From: Hyphomicrobiaceae bacterium
GTDB lineage: Bacteria > Pseudomonadota > Alphaproteobacteria > Rhizobiales > Hyphomicrobiaceae
Assembly: GCA_002919265.1 (NCBI GenBank)
Contig: PKEY01000051.1
Coordinates: forward strand, 1 to 64,000
Reading direction: 5' to 3'
Length of the DNA stretch: 64,000 bases
Part shown: positions 9,605-18,973 of the stretch, piece after piece
How the letters are laid out: every line of letters begins with the position of its first letter
Position numbering within the stretch: position 1 is the first letter of the stretch
Notes under the pieces: model-generated
Database searches by the model: none
What the model saw: only the letters and a program-made list of their open reading frames with translations
Told to the model about the DNA's origin: nothing
Translations under genes and position numbers: made by a program

Positions 9605-10672
9605 TCAAGGGTTGGCAAAGTCCGGCAAGGGAGTCCACAGCACCTGCTCGATGCGGTTGGCTCCGGTGGCAAGCATCACCAGCCGCTCGAACCCAAGCGC
9701 AATGCCAGAAGCTGGCGGCATATGATGCAGCGCCGCCAGGAAGTCTTCATCAATTGGATAGCGCTCGCCATAAACCCGCGCCTTTTCGGCCATTTCCGCT
9801 TCGAAACGCCGGCGTTGCTCTTCCGGGTCCGTCAGCTCGCCGAAGCCGTTTGCAAGCTCCACGCCGCAGAGATAGAGCTCGAAACGCTCAGCGACACGTG
9901 GATCTCCGGCCTTGGGGCGCGCCAGCGCTGCCTCGCTCACCGGATATTCAGCCAAAATTGTCGGTCGCGTGCGACCAAGCTGCGGCTCGATGCGTTCGAC
10001 GAGGACGCGGCTGAAGATGTCGGCCCAAGTGTCATCAGGTGCCACGCGAATGCCGGCTGCGGTAGCGGCTTGCGCCAGCGCGTCGCGGTCGGGCACACCG
10101 CCGGGCGTGGTGGCGAGGAGGTCGATGCCCGCAAACTGGGCGAAGGCCTGCGATACAGTTATGCGCTCCGTCTCCGCCGAACAGGATACGGCCAGTCCGC
10201 GATAAACGAACCTCTCGGCTCCAGCGACCTCAGCCGCCACGCGGAGCAGAGCGACGCAATCGTCCATGAGCACCTGATAGTCCTCGCCCACCCTATACCA
10301 TTCCAACATGGTAAACTCCGGGTGGTGCAGAGCGCCCCGCTCGCGGTTACGGAAAACGGGCGCGAATGTGAAAATGCGCTTCTCGCCTGCGGCCAGTAGC
10401 TTCTTGCAGGCGAATTCTGGGGAGGTGTGGAGGTAAAGTGTGTGCCGGCTGCCATCCGGCGTGTTCAGAGCGGTCTCGAACGCATGGAGATGCGCTTCAT
10501 TTCCGGGGGAAACCTGGAGAATGGCGGTGTCCACCTCGATAAAGCCGCGATCCTCGAACCACCGGCGCATTGCCGCCTTGATGCGATTGCGCGCAAGCAG
10601 AAACGGACGCCGATCGGCATGACGGCCCGCATCCCAACATGGGGACGGCCTGTTGTGGATTGAACCTCCCAT
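9605..10672 (-). CDS. epmA: EF-P lysine ligase EpmA (GenX/PoxA)
   Basis: A 355-residue truncated class II lysyl-tRNA-synthetase paralogue without the tRNA anticodon-binding domain. It attaches (R)-beta-lysine to Lys34 of EF-P. Family features seen are [16 protein letters not shown] near the N-terminus, [13 protein letters not shown], the motif 2 stretch [21 protein letters not shown] and the motif 3 stretch [12 protein letters not shown]. It is co-directional with epmB. Its start lies 153 bp from the divergent efp start, so the modifying enzymes and their substrate share one intergenic region. Confidence 0.95.
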   Translation of the reverse strand: MGGSIHNRPSPCWDAGRHADRRPFLLARNRIKAAMRRWFEDRGFIEVDTAILQVSPGNEAHLHAFETALNTPDGSRHTLYLHTSPEFACKKLLAAGEKRIFTFAPVFRNRERGALHHPEFTMLEWYRVGEDYQVLMDDCVALLRVAAEVAGAERFVYRGLAVSCSAETERITVSQAFAQFAGIDLLATTPGGVPDRDALAQAATAAGIRVAPDDTWADIFSRVLVERIEPQLGRTRPTILAEYPVSEAALARPKAGDPRVAERFELYLCGVELANGFGELTDPEEQRRRFEAEMAEKARVYGERYPIDEDFLAALHHMPPASGIALGFERLVMLATGANRIEQVLWTPLPDFANP

Positions 10673-10825
10673 TCAGAGACACCGTTTCCGCTGCAACTCC
10701 ACACTGTGGCATGCGTGGCCTTGGCCTCGTGCGCCGATCAGGTTATGAACCCGAGCACATCGCAGTGCCGCATAGCCGCGCGCTTGCGCCGGCTGCGGAC
10801 CCCGCTCAACCGAACGGAGAAACAC

Positions 10826-11395
10826 GTGGCAAAGGTCATTGCAAGCTCGGTCCGCAAGGGCAACGTGCTTGAGATCGACGGCAAGCTGTGCGTCGTGCTC
10901 AAGGCGGAAAACATTCACCCCGGCAAGGGCACGCCCGTGACGCACTTGGAAATGCGCCGCCTTTCCGATGGCGTCAAGGTAACAGAACGCTACCGCACGA
11001 CCGAGCAAGTCGAGCGGGCCTATCTCGATGAGCGTGAGCTGAATTACCTGTACGAGGACGATACCGGCTACACGTTCATGCACCCGGAGACCTACGACCA
11101 GATCACCGTGCCGAAGGATGTCATCGGCGAACAGGCTATCTACCTGCAGGAGGGCATGACCTGCACGATCAGCCTTTACGAGGGCAATCCGGTTGCCGTG
11201 GAACTTCCTTCGCGTGTGACGCTGGAGGTAGTGGAGGCTGATCCGGTGGTGAAGGGTCAGACGGCAGCTTCATCGTATAAGCCTGCCGTGCTGTCTAACG
11301 GCCTGCGCATCATGGTGCCGCCCCACATCACTGCTGGCACGCGCGTGGTCGTCTCGACCGAAGACGGGAGCTACATCGAGAGGGCCAAAGACTAG
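10826..11395 (+). CDS. efp: Elongation factor P
   Basis: A 189-residue translation factor that relieves ribosome stalling at polyproline stretches. I chose the GTG start at 10826: GGAGA lies five bases upstream, and the usual [13 protein letters not shown]-terminus then places the modified lysine exactly at K34, in the loop HPGKGTP. The open frame continues further upstream, but the extension does not resemble EF-P. The three beta-barrel domains are full length. The gene is divergent from epmA-epmB, whose products modify it. Confidence 0.97.
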   Translation: MAKVIASSVRKGNVLEIDGKLCVVLKAENIHPGKGTPVTHLEMRRLSDGVKVTERYRTTEQVERAYLDERELNYLYEDDTGYTFMHPETYDQITVPKDVIGEQAIYLQEGMTCTISLYEGNPVAVELPSRVTLEVVEADPVVKGQTAASSYKPAVLSNGLRIMVPPHITAGTRVVVSTEDGSYIERAKD

Positions 11396-11423
11396 CTTCG
11401 CCTCAGAAATCGCGAATTGGTGG

Positions 11424-11456
11424 GATCGTGATGCCGCAATCGCCGGTTTCACGATC
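11424..11456. terminator. Stem-loop between convergent efp and erpA
   Basis: Perfect 8-bp arms GATCGTGA (11424-11431) and TCACGATC (11449-11456) lie between the stops of efp and erpA. There is no long T-run, so this is a probable shared terminator. Confidence 0.45.
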
Positions 11457-11480
11457 TCACTGTTTCGCGCGTGCGCGCGC

Positions 11481-11813
11481 TCAGATCGAAAAGCTCGTTC
11501 CGCATCCGCATGAGGCGGTCGCGTTTGGATTGTTGACCCGGAACGACGATCCGATCAGATCCTCGACGAAGTCGATTTCCGACCCGCCCATGTACATGAT
11601 GGAGACGGGGTCGATGAGTACCGTCGCGCCATCGCGCTCGATCACGATGTCATCGGGCTCGCTTTGCGCCACCAGATCGAACTTGTACTGAAAGCCTGAA
11701 CAGCCGCCGCCTTCGACGCTCACGCGCAGCAGCTTGTTCTCGGGCTCGTCAGCCACGATCTCCACGATACGACGGGCCGCGCGTTCACTGAGAGTGACGG
11801 GTGCTTCGGTCAT
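11481..11813 (-). CDS. erpA: Iron-sulfur cluster insertion protein ErpA (A-type carrier)
   Basis: A 110-residue A-type Fe-S carrier that delivers clusters to apo-proteins. The three ligands are C38 (GGGCSGFQY) and C102/C104 (SCGCGTSF) at the C-terminus. I used ATG 11813 because MTEAPVTLSERAARRI is the family start; the open frame extends 25 codons further with no family resemblance. It is divergent from dgt. IscA is the close alternative, but ErpA next to dgt is a common alphaproteobacterial arrangement. Confidence 0.9.
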   Translation of the reverse strand: MTEAPVTLSERAARRIVEIVADEPENKLLRVSVEGGGCSGFQYKFDLVAQSEPDDIVIERDGATVLIDPVSIMYMGGSEIDFVEDLIGSSFRVNNPNATASCGCGTSFSI

Positions 11814-11957
11814 GGCGTTGCTCAGGATCGATCTCAAGCCGTTGGCGCGACCGATAGCCTCGGGTGAGCCGGATTTGCACCCCCGCAAGAATCGCGCCTA
11901 TCACGTAATCGAGCTGAAGATAAGCGCAATGGCCCAATCGTCCAAGTGGCGGCATCA

Positions 11958-13184
11958 ATGGACCAGAATATGAGGCACTGGGGATATGGCGCGAAGCTAC
12001 CTCCAGGCGCGCGCGCCCTGGCGCCCTATGCGGCCAGCCGGATCCCTAGCCGCGGCCGCCTTTATCCCGAGCCGGACTGTCCCACGCGCAGCCCGTTGCA
12101 GCGCGATCGCGATCGCATCCTGCACTCCACGGCGTTCCGCCGGCTCAATTACAAGACGCAGATGTTCGTTTTCCACGAAGGCGATCATTACCGGAACCGG
12201 CTGACGCATAGCCTGGAAGTAGCCCAGATCGCGCGAACTATCGCGCGGCAGCTCTGCCTCGACGAGGATCTGGCTGAAGCCATCGCGCTGGCTCATGACC
12301 TCGGCCATCCGCCGTTCGGCCACGCGGGCGAAAGAGCGCTGGATGAGGCTTTGCGGGAGGTCGGCGGGTTCGACCACAACGTCCAGAGCTTCCGCATCGT
12401 CACGCGGCTGGAGCGGAAGTATGCCTCGTTTGACGGCCTCAACCTGACCTGGGAGACCTTGGAAGGACTCATCAAGCACAACGGGCCGCCGCTCGGGAGC
12501 GATAAACCCGGCGACAGGATTCTCGTCCACGCGGTCCGCAACTTCCAGAAGCAGATGGATCTGGCGCTCGATGCCTGGCCGTCGGCGGAGGCTCAGGCCG
12601 CCGCGCTGTCGGACGAGATCGCGTGGATGACGCATGACATTGACGATGGTCTGCGCGCCGGGCTGATCGCCTTCGATGACCTTCGCGATCTCGACCTGCT
12701 GATCCCTATTGTCGAGCAGGTGGAACGGATGCCGGCGATTGACAGCTCCCGCCGGATCTACGGGGTCACGCGGCAGCTTATCACCGTGCTCATTGCTGAC
12801 GTCGTGGGGGAGTCGCGGTTGAGGCTCGCGAAGCTGGCGCCGCAGACCGCCGAAGATATTCGGAAGGCTAACGGCCCCATCGTGTCATTTTCTGCCCAGA
12901 CCGAAGCGGCAGCCAGGGGCCTCAAGGCCTTCCTGTTCAAGCGGCTGTACCGGCATGCGCGGGTCATGGCGGTGATGGACAAGGCGGAGAGCATCGTCCG
13001 CGACCTTGTCGCAAAGTACCGCGAGGATCTAAGTGCCATGCCACCCCAATGGGCGGCGGACGCCGGGGCGCTGGATGCCCGACGGCGAATGCGTCTGATC
13101 GGTGACTTCGTCGCCGGCATGACTGACCGCTACGCCATCTCGGAGCATCGCCGGCTGTTTGACGCTACCCCCGAATTGCGTTAG
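11958..13184 (+). CDS. dgt: Deoxyguanosinetriphosphate triphosphohydrolase-like protein
   Basis: An HD-domain phosphohydrolase of 408 residues from ATG 11958. The true start is uncertain; GTG 11946 and ATG 11970 are in frame and none has a strong Shine-Dalgarno. The family segment RSPLQRDRDRILHSTAFRRL precedes the metal site, whose histidine and aspartate ligands lie in HSLEVAQ and HDLGHPPFGHAGE. It should cleave dNTPs to deoxynucleosides and tripolyphosphate. It opens the conserved run dgt-argS-SPOR-nagZ-scpAB. Confidence 0.92.
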   Translation: MDQNMRHWGYGAKLPPGARALAPYAASRIPSRGRLYPEPDCPTRSPLQRDRDRILHSTAFRRLNYKTQMFVFHEGDHYRNRLTHSLEVAQIARTIARQLCLDEDLAEAIALAHDLGHPPFGHAGERALDEALREVGGFDHNVQSFRIVTRLERKYASFDGLNLTWETLEGLIKHNGPPLGSDKPGDRILVHAVRNFQKQMDLALDAWPSAEAQAAALSDEIAWMTHDIDDGLRAGLIAFDDLRDLDLLIPIVEQVERMPAIDSSRRIYGVTRQLITVLIADVVGESRLRLAKLAPQTAEDIRKANGPIVSFSAQTEAAARGLKAFLFKRLYRHARVMAVMDKAESIVRDLVAKYREDLSAMPPQWAADAGALDARRRMRLIGDFVAGMTDRYAISEHRRLFDATPELR

Positions 13185-13259
13185 CCCGTGCGCGAGCGGT
13201 CGATGTCCGGGGCGAGGCCAGCCGCCCGCGGCCGATTTCGTGTTTCCTGAGGTAGCCAC

Positions 13260-15014
13260 ATGAACATATTCGCCGAAGTGGAGCAGCGCATCCGCAGCGC
13301 GCTCGAGGCTCTGCAGGCTGACGGTAAGCTTCCGGCCGATCTTCCCATCGGCCAGGTGGAGCTGCAGGAGCCACGCGACCCTGCGCACGGGGACATCGCC
13401 TGTAACGTCGCGATGGTGCTTGCCAAGGCAGCCCGTATGAAGCCGCGGGACATCGCGGATCTCGTAGCGGGCAAGCTGCAGGGCGATGCGGCGTTTGCGC
13501 GGATCGAGGTGGCTGGCCCAGGCTTCCTGAACCTCACGATGGCCCCTCACGTCTGGCATGGCCTCGTGAAGAGCATCCTCGACCAGGGCACCGAATACGG
13601 CCGCTCCAATATCGGCCAGGGGCAGCGGGTGCACGTCGAGTACGTGTCGGCCAATCCTACCGGCCCCATGCATGTCGGCCACTGCCGGGGTGCTGTCTTT
13701 GGCGATACGCTCTGCAACCTTCTGGCGTTCGCCGGCTACGACGTAACGCGCGAATACTATGTCAACGACGCCGGCGGGCAGGTCGAGAAGCTCGCGCGCT
13801 CGACCTATCTGCGCTACCGCGAGGCGCTGGGCGAGGATATCGGCGAGATCCCGCCGGGCCTTTATCCGGGCGAGTACCTCAAGCCGATTGGTCAGAAGCT
13901 GGCCGAAAAGCATGGCCGCGCGCTGCTCGATGCGCCGGAATTCGAGTGGCTGCCCATTGTTCGGGATGCCGCCGTTGCTGAGCTCCTCGATCAGATCAAG
14001 GATGATCTCCACTCGCTTGGAGTTCACCACGACATCTTCTTCTCCGAGCGCTCGTTGACGGCCAATGGCCGCGATCAGGTGAAGGAAGCGATCGAGTTAC
14101 TGCGCCAAAAGGGCTACATCTTCGAAGGCCGGCTGCCGCGGCCTAAGGGGCACGATGACGAGGAGTGGGAAGATCGCGAACAGACGTTGTTTCGCTCGAC
14201 AGCGTTCGGCGACGATATCGACCGGGCGCTGATGAAATCGGACGGCAGCTACACGTATTTCGCCTACGACGTCGCCTATCACTACAACAAGCTGCAGCGC
14301 GGCTACGACTATTACCTCAATGTGCTGGGCGCCGACCACATCGGCTACATTCCGCGCCTCAAGGCGGCGGTGGCGGCGCTTTCGGATGGCAAGGCCAACT
14401 TTGCGACGCCGGTGTGCCAGCTGGTGAAGGTGCTAAGGGCCGGGGAACCCGTGCGCATGTCAAAGCGCGCCGGCACGTTCGTGGCCTTGCGCGATGTGGT
14501 CGATGAAGTTGGGCGCGACCCCGTCCGTTTCATGATGCTGATGCGGAAGAACGACTCTCCGCTCGATTTCGATCTCGCGAAGGTTGTCGAGCAGTCCAAG
14601 GACAATCCCGTTTTCTACGTCCAGTACGCCCACGCGCGCGCATCGTCCGTGTTCCGAAATGTGCACGAAACTTTCCCGGAGCTGGACGAGGCGGCGATCC
14701 GGTCTGCGGACCTGTCACGTTTGTCCGACCCCGGAGAAATTGACATCATCAAACGGCTCGCCCGTTATCCGCGCATCATCGAAGGAGCGGCGCGCGAAAG
14801 AGAACCTCACAGGCTCCCGTTCTATCTCTTTGATTTGGCTTCCGCCTTTCACCAGCAATGGGCGCGCGGCAATGAATCGCCACATTTGCGCTTCATACAA
14901 CCGGAGGACGGCGGAGTAACTGCCGCGAGGCTCGCTCTCGTTGCAGCAACGCAGCGGGTTATCGCGTCAGGGTTGTCAGTCCTCGGTGTGCAGGCTCCTG
15001 ACGAAATGCGATAA
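13260..15014 (+). CDS. argS: Arginyl-tRNA synthetase
   Basis: A full-length (584-residue) class I synthetase that charges tRNA-Arg. The HIGH motif appears as HVGH within SANPTGPMHVGHCRG (about residues 130-144), and the KMSKS loop as VRMSKRAGTF (about 398-407). An N-terminal Add1-type domain and a C-terminal DALR anticodon-binding domain flank the catalytic core. GAGGT lies before the ATG. It sits between dgt and the SPOR gene as in other Hyphomicrobiales. Confidence 0.97.
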   Translation: MNIFAEVEQRIRSALEALQADGKLPADLPIGQVELQEPRDPAHGDIACNVAMVLAKAARMKPRDIADLVAGKLQGDAAFARIEVAGPGFLNLTMAPHVWHGLVKSILDQGTEYGRSNIGQGQRVHVEYVSANPTGPMHVGHCRGAVFGDTLCNLLAFAGYDVTREYYVNDAGGQVEKLARSTYLRYREALGEDIGEIPPGLYPGEYLKPIGQKLAEKHGRALLDAPEFEWLPIVRDAAVAELLDQIKDDLHSLGVHHDIFFSERSLTANGRDQVKEAIELLRQKGYIFEGRLPRPKGHDDEEWEDREQTLFRSTAFGDDIDRALMKSDGSYTYFAYDVAYHYNKLQRGYDYYLNVLGADHIGYIPRLKAAVAALSDGKANFATPVCQLVKVLRAGEPVRMSKRAGTFVALRDVVDEVGRDPVRFMMLMRKNDSPLDFDLAKVVEQSKDNPVFYVQYAHARASSVFRNVHETFPELDEAAIRSADLSRLSDPGEIDIIKRLARYPRIIEGAAREREPHRLPFYLFDLASAFHQQWARGNESPHLRFIQPEDGGVTAARLALVAATQRVIASGLSVLGVQAPDEMR

Positions 15015-15058
15015 TTACGTGATTCGTCGGGGCGCGTTGGTGCGAAGGGAACACAAGG

Positions 15059-16816
15059 ATGTCACGGTCGAACGGTCCGGTGACTCGACGGGGCAGCTAC
15101 CATCAGGATTGGCAGAAATCCGGTGACGGAGATCTGCCTGAGCAGCCTTCGGTCCACGCACACCGGCCGCTCGAATGGCCTGACTTGTTCCCGGAGCGGC
15201 AGCAACGGGCTACCAGCCATCATCAGACGTCGGAGCCTGATTACGGCGCGTATGGTCAGCAGCCGCAGGCCGGCGGTTATCACTACCCGCAGGATCATTA
15301 CGATCATGGGCATTACGGGCCCGATCAGTACGCGTATCCGGGCTATCCTGCGGAAGGTGGGGACTATCAGCCGTATACCAATCCTGCCGAACAGCAACCC
15401 GATCCCTATGGGCCCCGCTTCGAGGATTATCTTGCGTCGGCCGCCGCTCACGGGCAGCGGGGCTACGAGAACGACGGGCTTTCTCAGCTTCAGACGGGCC
15501 GCCGCGGGCATTCGTTGAGAGAGCAGCCGCAGGCCGATGATCCCAGCTATTGGTACGGCCACGATCATCATGGGCGTAGCGATACACAGCCGTCGCCGCA
15601 CGAGTACGATCTCGGCAGCTATATGCCGGCGGCTGACAATCAGGAAATGCCATACGGCGCGCCAGCCCGTGGCGGGCAGCCGAACCAGCAGGGCGACTGG
15701 CACGATCCGCGCGGCTTCGATTTGAGCGCCTTCGAGGCAGCTGGTCAGAGAACGGGCGCTGCCGAATACTATGAGCAACTTGGCAGCGGCCAGCTTCCGG
15801 TTCCGGAGTCAGGGCAGCAATACGACGCCGATCTCGACGACGAGGCCGACGAATACGAATACGAGGAGCCAGCGCGTAGCCGCCGTGGCCTGATGATCGC
15901 CGCCGCCCTGGCGGGCGCTATCGTCGTCGGTGGCGGGTTGGCGTATGGCTACAAGGCCATCGTGGGGCCAACCGGCAAGGATACGCCGCCGGTCATCAAG
16001 GCTGACACAGGGCCGGTGAAGTCCCAGCCTGACGACCCTGGTGGCCGGCAGTTTGCCCACTCCGACAGCAAGCTGATGGGGCGCCTCGACGGAGGCTCCA
16101 GCACTTCGGGAAGCGCACGCGCCAGCACCTTGGATGAGACGGACTCCGGCGTTCGCCGAGTTCCCACGATCGTCGTTGGTCGGGATGGTTCGATTGCTCC
16201 GCCGTCCACGGAGCCTCGGCTGCCGCCCGTGCCTGGCATGACCATCGTTAACGGGTTCGCTGGGCGTTCGACGATCATGCCGACCGAGACTCCGCAGGAG
16301 ACGGCGCAAGTGCCGCCGGCGCAGCAGGTTCCTGCGGCGCCGCGCATTATCGCGAAGGCCGAACCGGAGACCCCGGCCCCTGCTGTAACGGCCGCCGCAA
16401 CACCTCGCGCAGAACCACCCCCTGTCCAGCCGGCGCCCCCAACGCGTAGCCCAGTGGTCAGGGTTCCGAGCGCGCCCACTCCGACGACCACGGCGACACG
16501 ATCGTCCAATCCTGCGCCGAAACAGCAGGTTGCGGCTGCTCCGGCGAAGAAGGCGCCGGTCGGCTATGTGGCTGTTCTGGCTTCGCAGAAGAGTCGGATC
16601 GACGCCCTCAAGACCTTCGCTGACCTGCAGCAGAAGTACAGCTCAGTGCTGCAGAACAAGATTCCTGACGTCCAGGAGGCTGATCTCAGCGCGCGCGGGC
16701 TCGGCACTATGTACCGGGTCGTCGTAGGTCCGCCGAGTTCCCGGGAGGCAGCTGCGGACTTATGCGGCCAGTTGAAGTCTGCCGGGTTTGAAGGTTGCTG
16801 GGTGACGGCATACTGA
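15059..16816 (+). CDS. SPOR-domain envelope protein with long low-complexity cytoplasmic region
   Basis: A 585-residue bitopic membrane protein. Residues 1-275 are rich in His, Tyr, Gln, Pro, Asp and Gly, with many short Y/H/Q/P repeats, and should be cytoplasmic and disordered. One membrane helix follows a basic patch (about 278-300). A Pro/Ala/Thr-rich periplasmic linker leads to a C-terminal SPOR domain (about 500-585: VGYVAVLASQ...YRVVVGP...GCWVTAY). SPOR domains bind denuded glycan strands at division sites. Downstream nagZ also acts in peptidoglycan turnover, in line with a cell-wall role. AAGGGAACACAAGG precedes the ATG. The function is inferred from domain and neighbours only. Confidence 0.85.
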   Translation: MSRSNGPVTRRGSYHQDWQKSGDGDLPEQPSVHAHRPLEWPDLFPERQQRATSHHQTSEPDYGAYGQQPQAGGYHYPQDHYDHGHYGPDQYAYPGYPAEGGDYQPYTNPAEQQPDPYGPRFEDYLASAAAHGQRGYENDGLSQLQTGRRGHSLREQPQADDPSYWYGHDHHGRSDTQPSPHEYDLGSYMPAADNQEMPYGAPARGGQPNQQGDWHDPRGFDLSAFEAAGQRTGAAEYYEQLGSGQLPVPESGQQYDADLDDEADEYEYEEPARSRRGLMIAAALAGAIVVGGGLAYGYKAIVGPTGKDTPPVIKADTGPVKSQPDDPGGRQFAHSDSKLMGRLDGGSSTSGSARASTLDETDSGVRRVPTIVVGRDGSIAPPSTEPRLPPVPGMTIVNGFAGRSTIMPTETPQETAQVPPAQQVPAAPRIIAKAEPETPAPAVTAAATPRAEPPPVQPAPPTRSPVVRVPSAPTPTTTATRSSNPAPKQQVAAAPAKKAPVGYVAVLASQKSRIDALKTFADLQQKYSSVLQNKIPDVQEADLSARGLGTMYRVVVGPPSSREAAADLCGQLKSAGFEGCWVTAY

Positions 16817-16982
16817 CGTTTGAAAGGCGGGAGCTGGGGCGTTCGTGAAGTCATCCAGCAGCTTTCGCCCATGATTTCACCGCGGACAACTTGGAAATTT
16901 CCAGATTTTGCTGTCTCTTCACCTGCGCAGCGTCACCTTGTCCTGCCCAAATTCTAGCTGCATGCCGGTATAGCCTGTGGCA

Positions 16983-17996
16983 ATGCGTGCTTCGCTCATC
17001 ACAGGACTTGCTGGCGCTCACCTTTCGCCCGACGAGGCCCGGTTTCTTGCCGAGGTACGGCCGTGCGGGATCATCCTGTTTGCCCGCAACTGCGTGAACC
17101 CCTATCAGCTCTGCGGCCTCATTGAAGACGCCAAGTCAGCCATCGGCACCGATGCCGTCCTAGTGCTCATCGACCAGGAAGGCGGGCGCGTCAGGCGGCT
17201 GATGCCGCCCCATTGGCGCGAGCTGCCGCCTGCGGCGTCGTTTGCCGCCCTGGCTGAAGAGGATCCCGACGGCGCCGAAAAGGCGGCCAGGCTGGTGGCG
17301 CGGCTCACAGCCAGTGACCTGCGAGAACTGGGTATCAACACCAATTGCGTGCCCGTCCTCGACGTGCCGGCGCCCGACTCCCACGAGATCATTGGTGACC
17401 GCGCATACGGCCGGACGCCAGGAGAAGTCGCGCGGCTGGGCAGGGCTGTGGCGGAGGGCCACCTGGCAGGCGGCGTGCTGCCTGTCATCAAGCATATGCC
17501 CGGTCACGGCAGGGCACGCGCTGATAGCCATCTGGAGCTGCCAATAGTGGACGCGCCGCGTGAGGAGTTGTCCGCCTTCGATTTCAAGCCGTTCCGAGCT
17601 CTCAACGACATGCCCGCGGCGATGACAGCGCACGTCGTTTACACGTCCATCGACCCGGCCGCTCCGGCCAGCATTTCCGAGGTCGTCACGCGGGAGGTCA
17701 TGCGGGGCGAGATCGGCTTCAGCGGGCTGCTGATGAGCGACGACCTGTCGATGAAGGCACTCACGGGCGACATGCGCCAGCGGGCGGAGGCTGTCATCCG
17801 GGCCGGCAGCGATGTTGTCTTGCACTGCAACGGCAACCTCGAGGAAATGGAACAAGTAGCGGCTGGCGTGCCGCCGCTCACCGGGCAACCGCTGAAGCGT
17901 TTCGAGCGTTGCCTTTCGGTGCTCAGCCGCAACGACACCTTCGATAAAGCGGAAGCGGAGGCCGCGCTCGCGACGGTGCTTGCGGCCACCGTGTGA
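16983..17996 (+). CDS. nagZ: Beta-N-acetylhexosaminidase NagZ (GH3)
   Basis: A 337-residue cytoplasmic glycoside hydrolase of family 3 that removes N-acetylglucosamine from recycled muropeptides. The sugar-binding IDQEGGRVRRL and the catalytic loop KHMPGHGRARADSH (the His acid/base of NagZ lies here) are intact, as is the nucleophile region LLMSDDLSMKAL. I chose ATG 16983 (MRASLITGLAG); a GTG two codons upstream is also possible. There is no signal peptide. The gene precedes scpA. Confidence 0.95.
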   Translation: MRASLITGLAGAHLSPDEARFLAEVRPCGIILFARNCVNPYQLCGLIEDAKSAIGTDAVLVLIDQEGGRVRRLMPPHWRELPPAASFAALAEEDPDGAEKAARLVARLTASDLRELGINTNCVPVLDVPAPDSHEIIGDRAYGRTPGEVARLGRAVAEGHLAGGVLPVIKHMPGHGRARADSHLELPIVDAPREELSAFDFKPFRALNDMPAAMTAHVVYTSIDPAAPASISEVVTREVMRGEIGFSGLLMSDDLSMKALTGDMRQRAEAVIRAGSDVVLHCNGNLEEMEQVAAGVPPLTGQPLKRFERCLSVLSRNDTFDKAEAEAALATVLAATV

Positions 17997-18074
17997 AGCC
18001 GCCGCGTGAATCGGTGTAGTCTTCGACAGCTTAATTCACAGCACGGCCTGATGGGGGCCAAGCAAGAGCGCTGG

Positions 18075-18914
18075 ATGGAGATCGAGCGGAACGAGCAATT
18101 GGCGACCAGCGCCGGGGCCTGGGAAATGCCAGGACCCGATGAGACTCCGCGTGCCGAAGAAGCCTTCATTGTCGACGTCGGTGGTTTTGAGGGACCGCTC
18201 GACCTGCTGCTTGCCTTGGCGCGCTTGCAGAAGGTGGATCTCTCCAACATCTCCGTCCTGGCCCTGGCGGAGCAGTACCTGAACTTTATCTCCACCGCGG
18301 AGCGGCTGAGGCTTGAGCTGGCGGCCGACTACCTCGTGATGGCGGCTTGGCTCGCCTACCTCAAGTCGCGTTTGCTGTTGCCTCGGGAAAACAAGAACGA
18401 TAACGAGCCCAGCGGCGAGGAGCTGGCCCAGCGGCTGACGTTCCGGCTCATGCGGCTCGAGGCCATGCGGAAGGCGGCTGAGAAACTGATGAGCCGGCTG
18501 CGTCTCGGCCGTGACGTCTTTGCCCGAGGGATGCCGGAGGGCACGCGTACGGTTCGGGAGACCAAATACACCGCGCAAATCTACGATCTTCTCAAGGCTT
18601 ATGCGGAGCAGCGCACGCGGGCGATCAAACGTGTTCACGTGGTCAAGGCGCGAACCGTCTGGTCGATCAAGGACGCGCGGCGGCGGTTGGAGGCCCTGAT
18701 CGGCGAGAGTACAGGCAATTGGGTACAGCTCGATCTGTTCCTCGAGCGGTACCTGCCATCCCCGGAGGCGACGCGCACAGTTTTGGCGAGTTCGTTCGGG
18801 GCCACGCTCGAATTGGCGCGTGAGGGCTATGTTGAAATCCGGCAGGAGGCCCCGTTCGCCCCGATCTACATGCGGAAGAAGGACGGTCAGTCCGAGTGGC
18901 AACAGATTGCGTAA
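18075..18914 (+). CDS. scpA: Segregation and condensation protein A
   Basis: The kleisin subunit (279 residues) of the SMC-ScpAB condensin, which compacts and segregates the chromosome. The family start FEGPLDLLLALARLQKVDLSNISVL follows a 35-45-residue leader. The C-terminal winged helix (about 190-279) is present. ATG 18075 is my choice; GTG 18006 and ATG 18051 are in frame upstream. It lies directly upstream of scpB. Confidence 0.93.
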   Translation: MEIERNEQLATSAGAWEMPGPDETPRAEEAFIVDVGGFEGPLDLLLALARLQKVDLSNISVLALAEQYLNFISTAERLRLELAADYLVMAAWLAYLKSRLLLPRENKNDNEPSGEELAQRLTFRLMRLEAMRKAAEKLMSRLRLGRDVFARGMPEGTRTVRETKYTAQIYDLLKAYAEQRTRAIKRVHVVKARTVWSIKDARRRLEALIGESTGNWVQLDLFLERYLPSPEATRTVLASSFGATLELAREGYVEIRQEAPFAPIYMRKKDGQSEWQQIA

Positions 18915-18973
18915 GTGGAGTGAGCAAGTTCCTTGCGTAACGGCAGCAGCCCGCGAGCGAAGGAAGCGAGACC

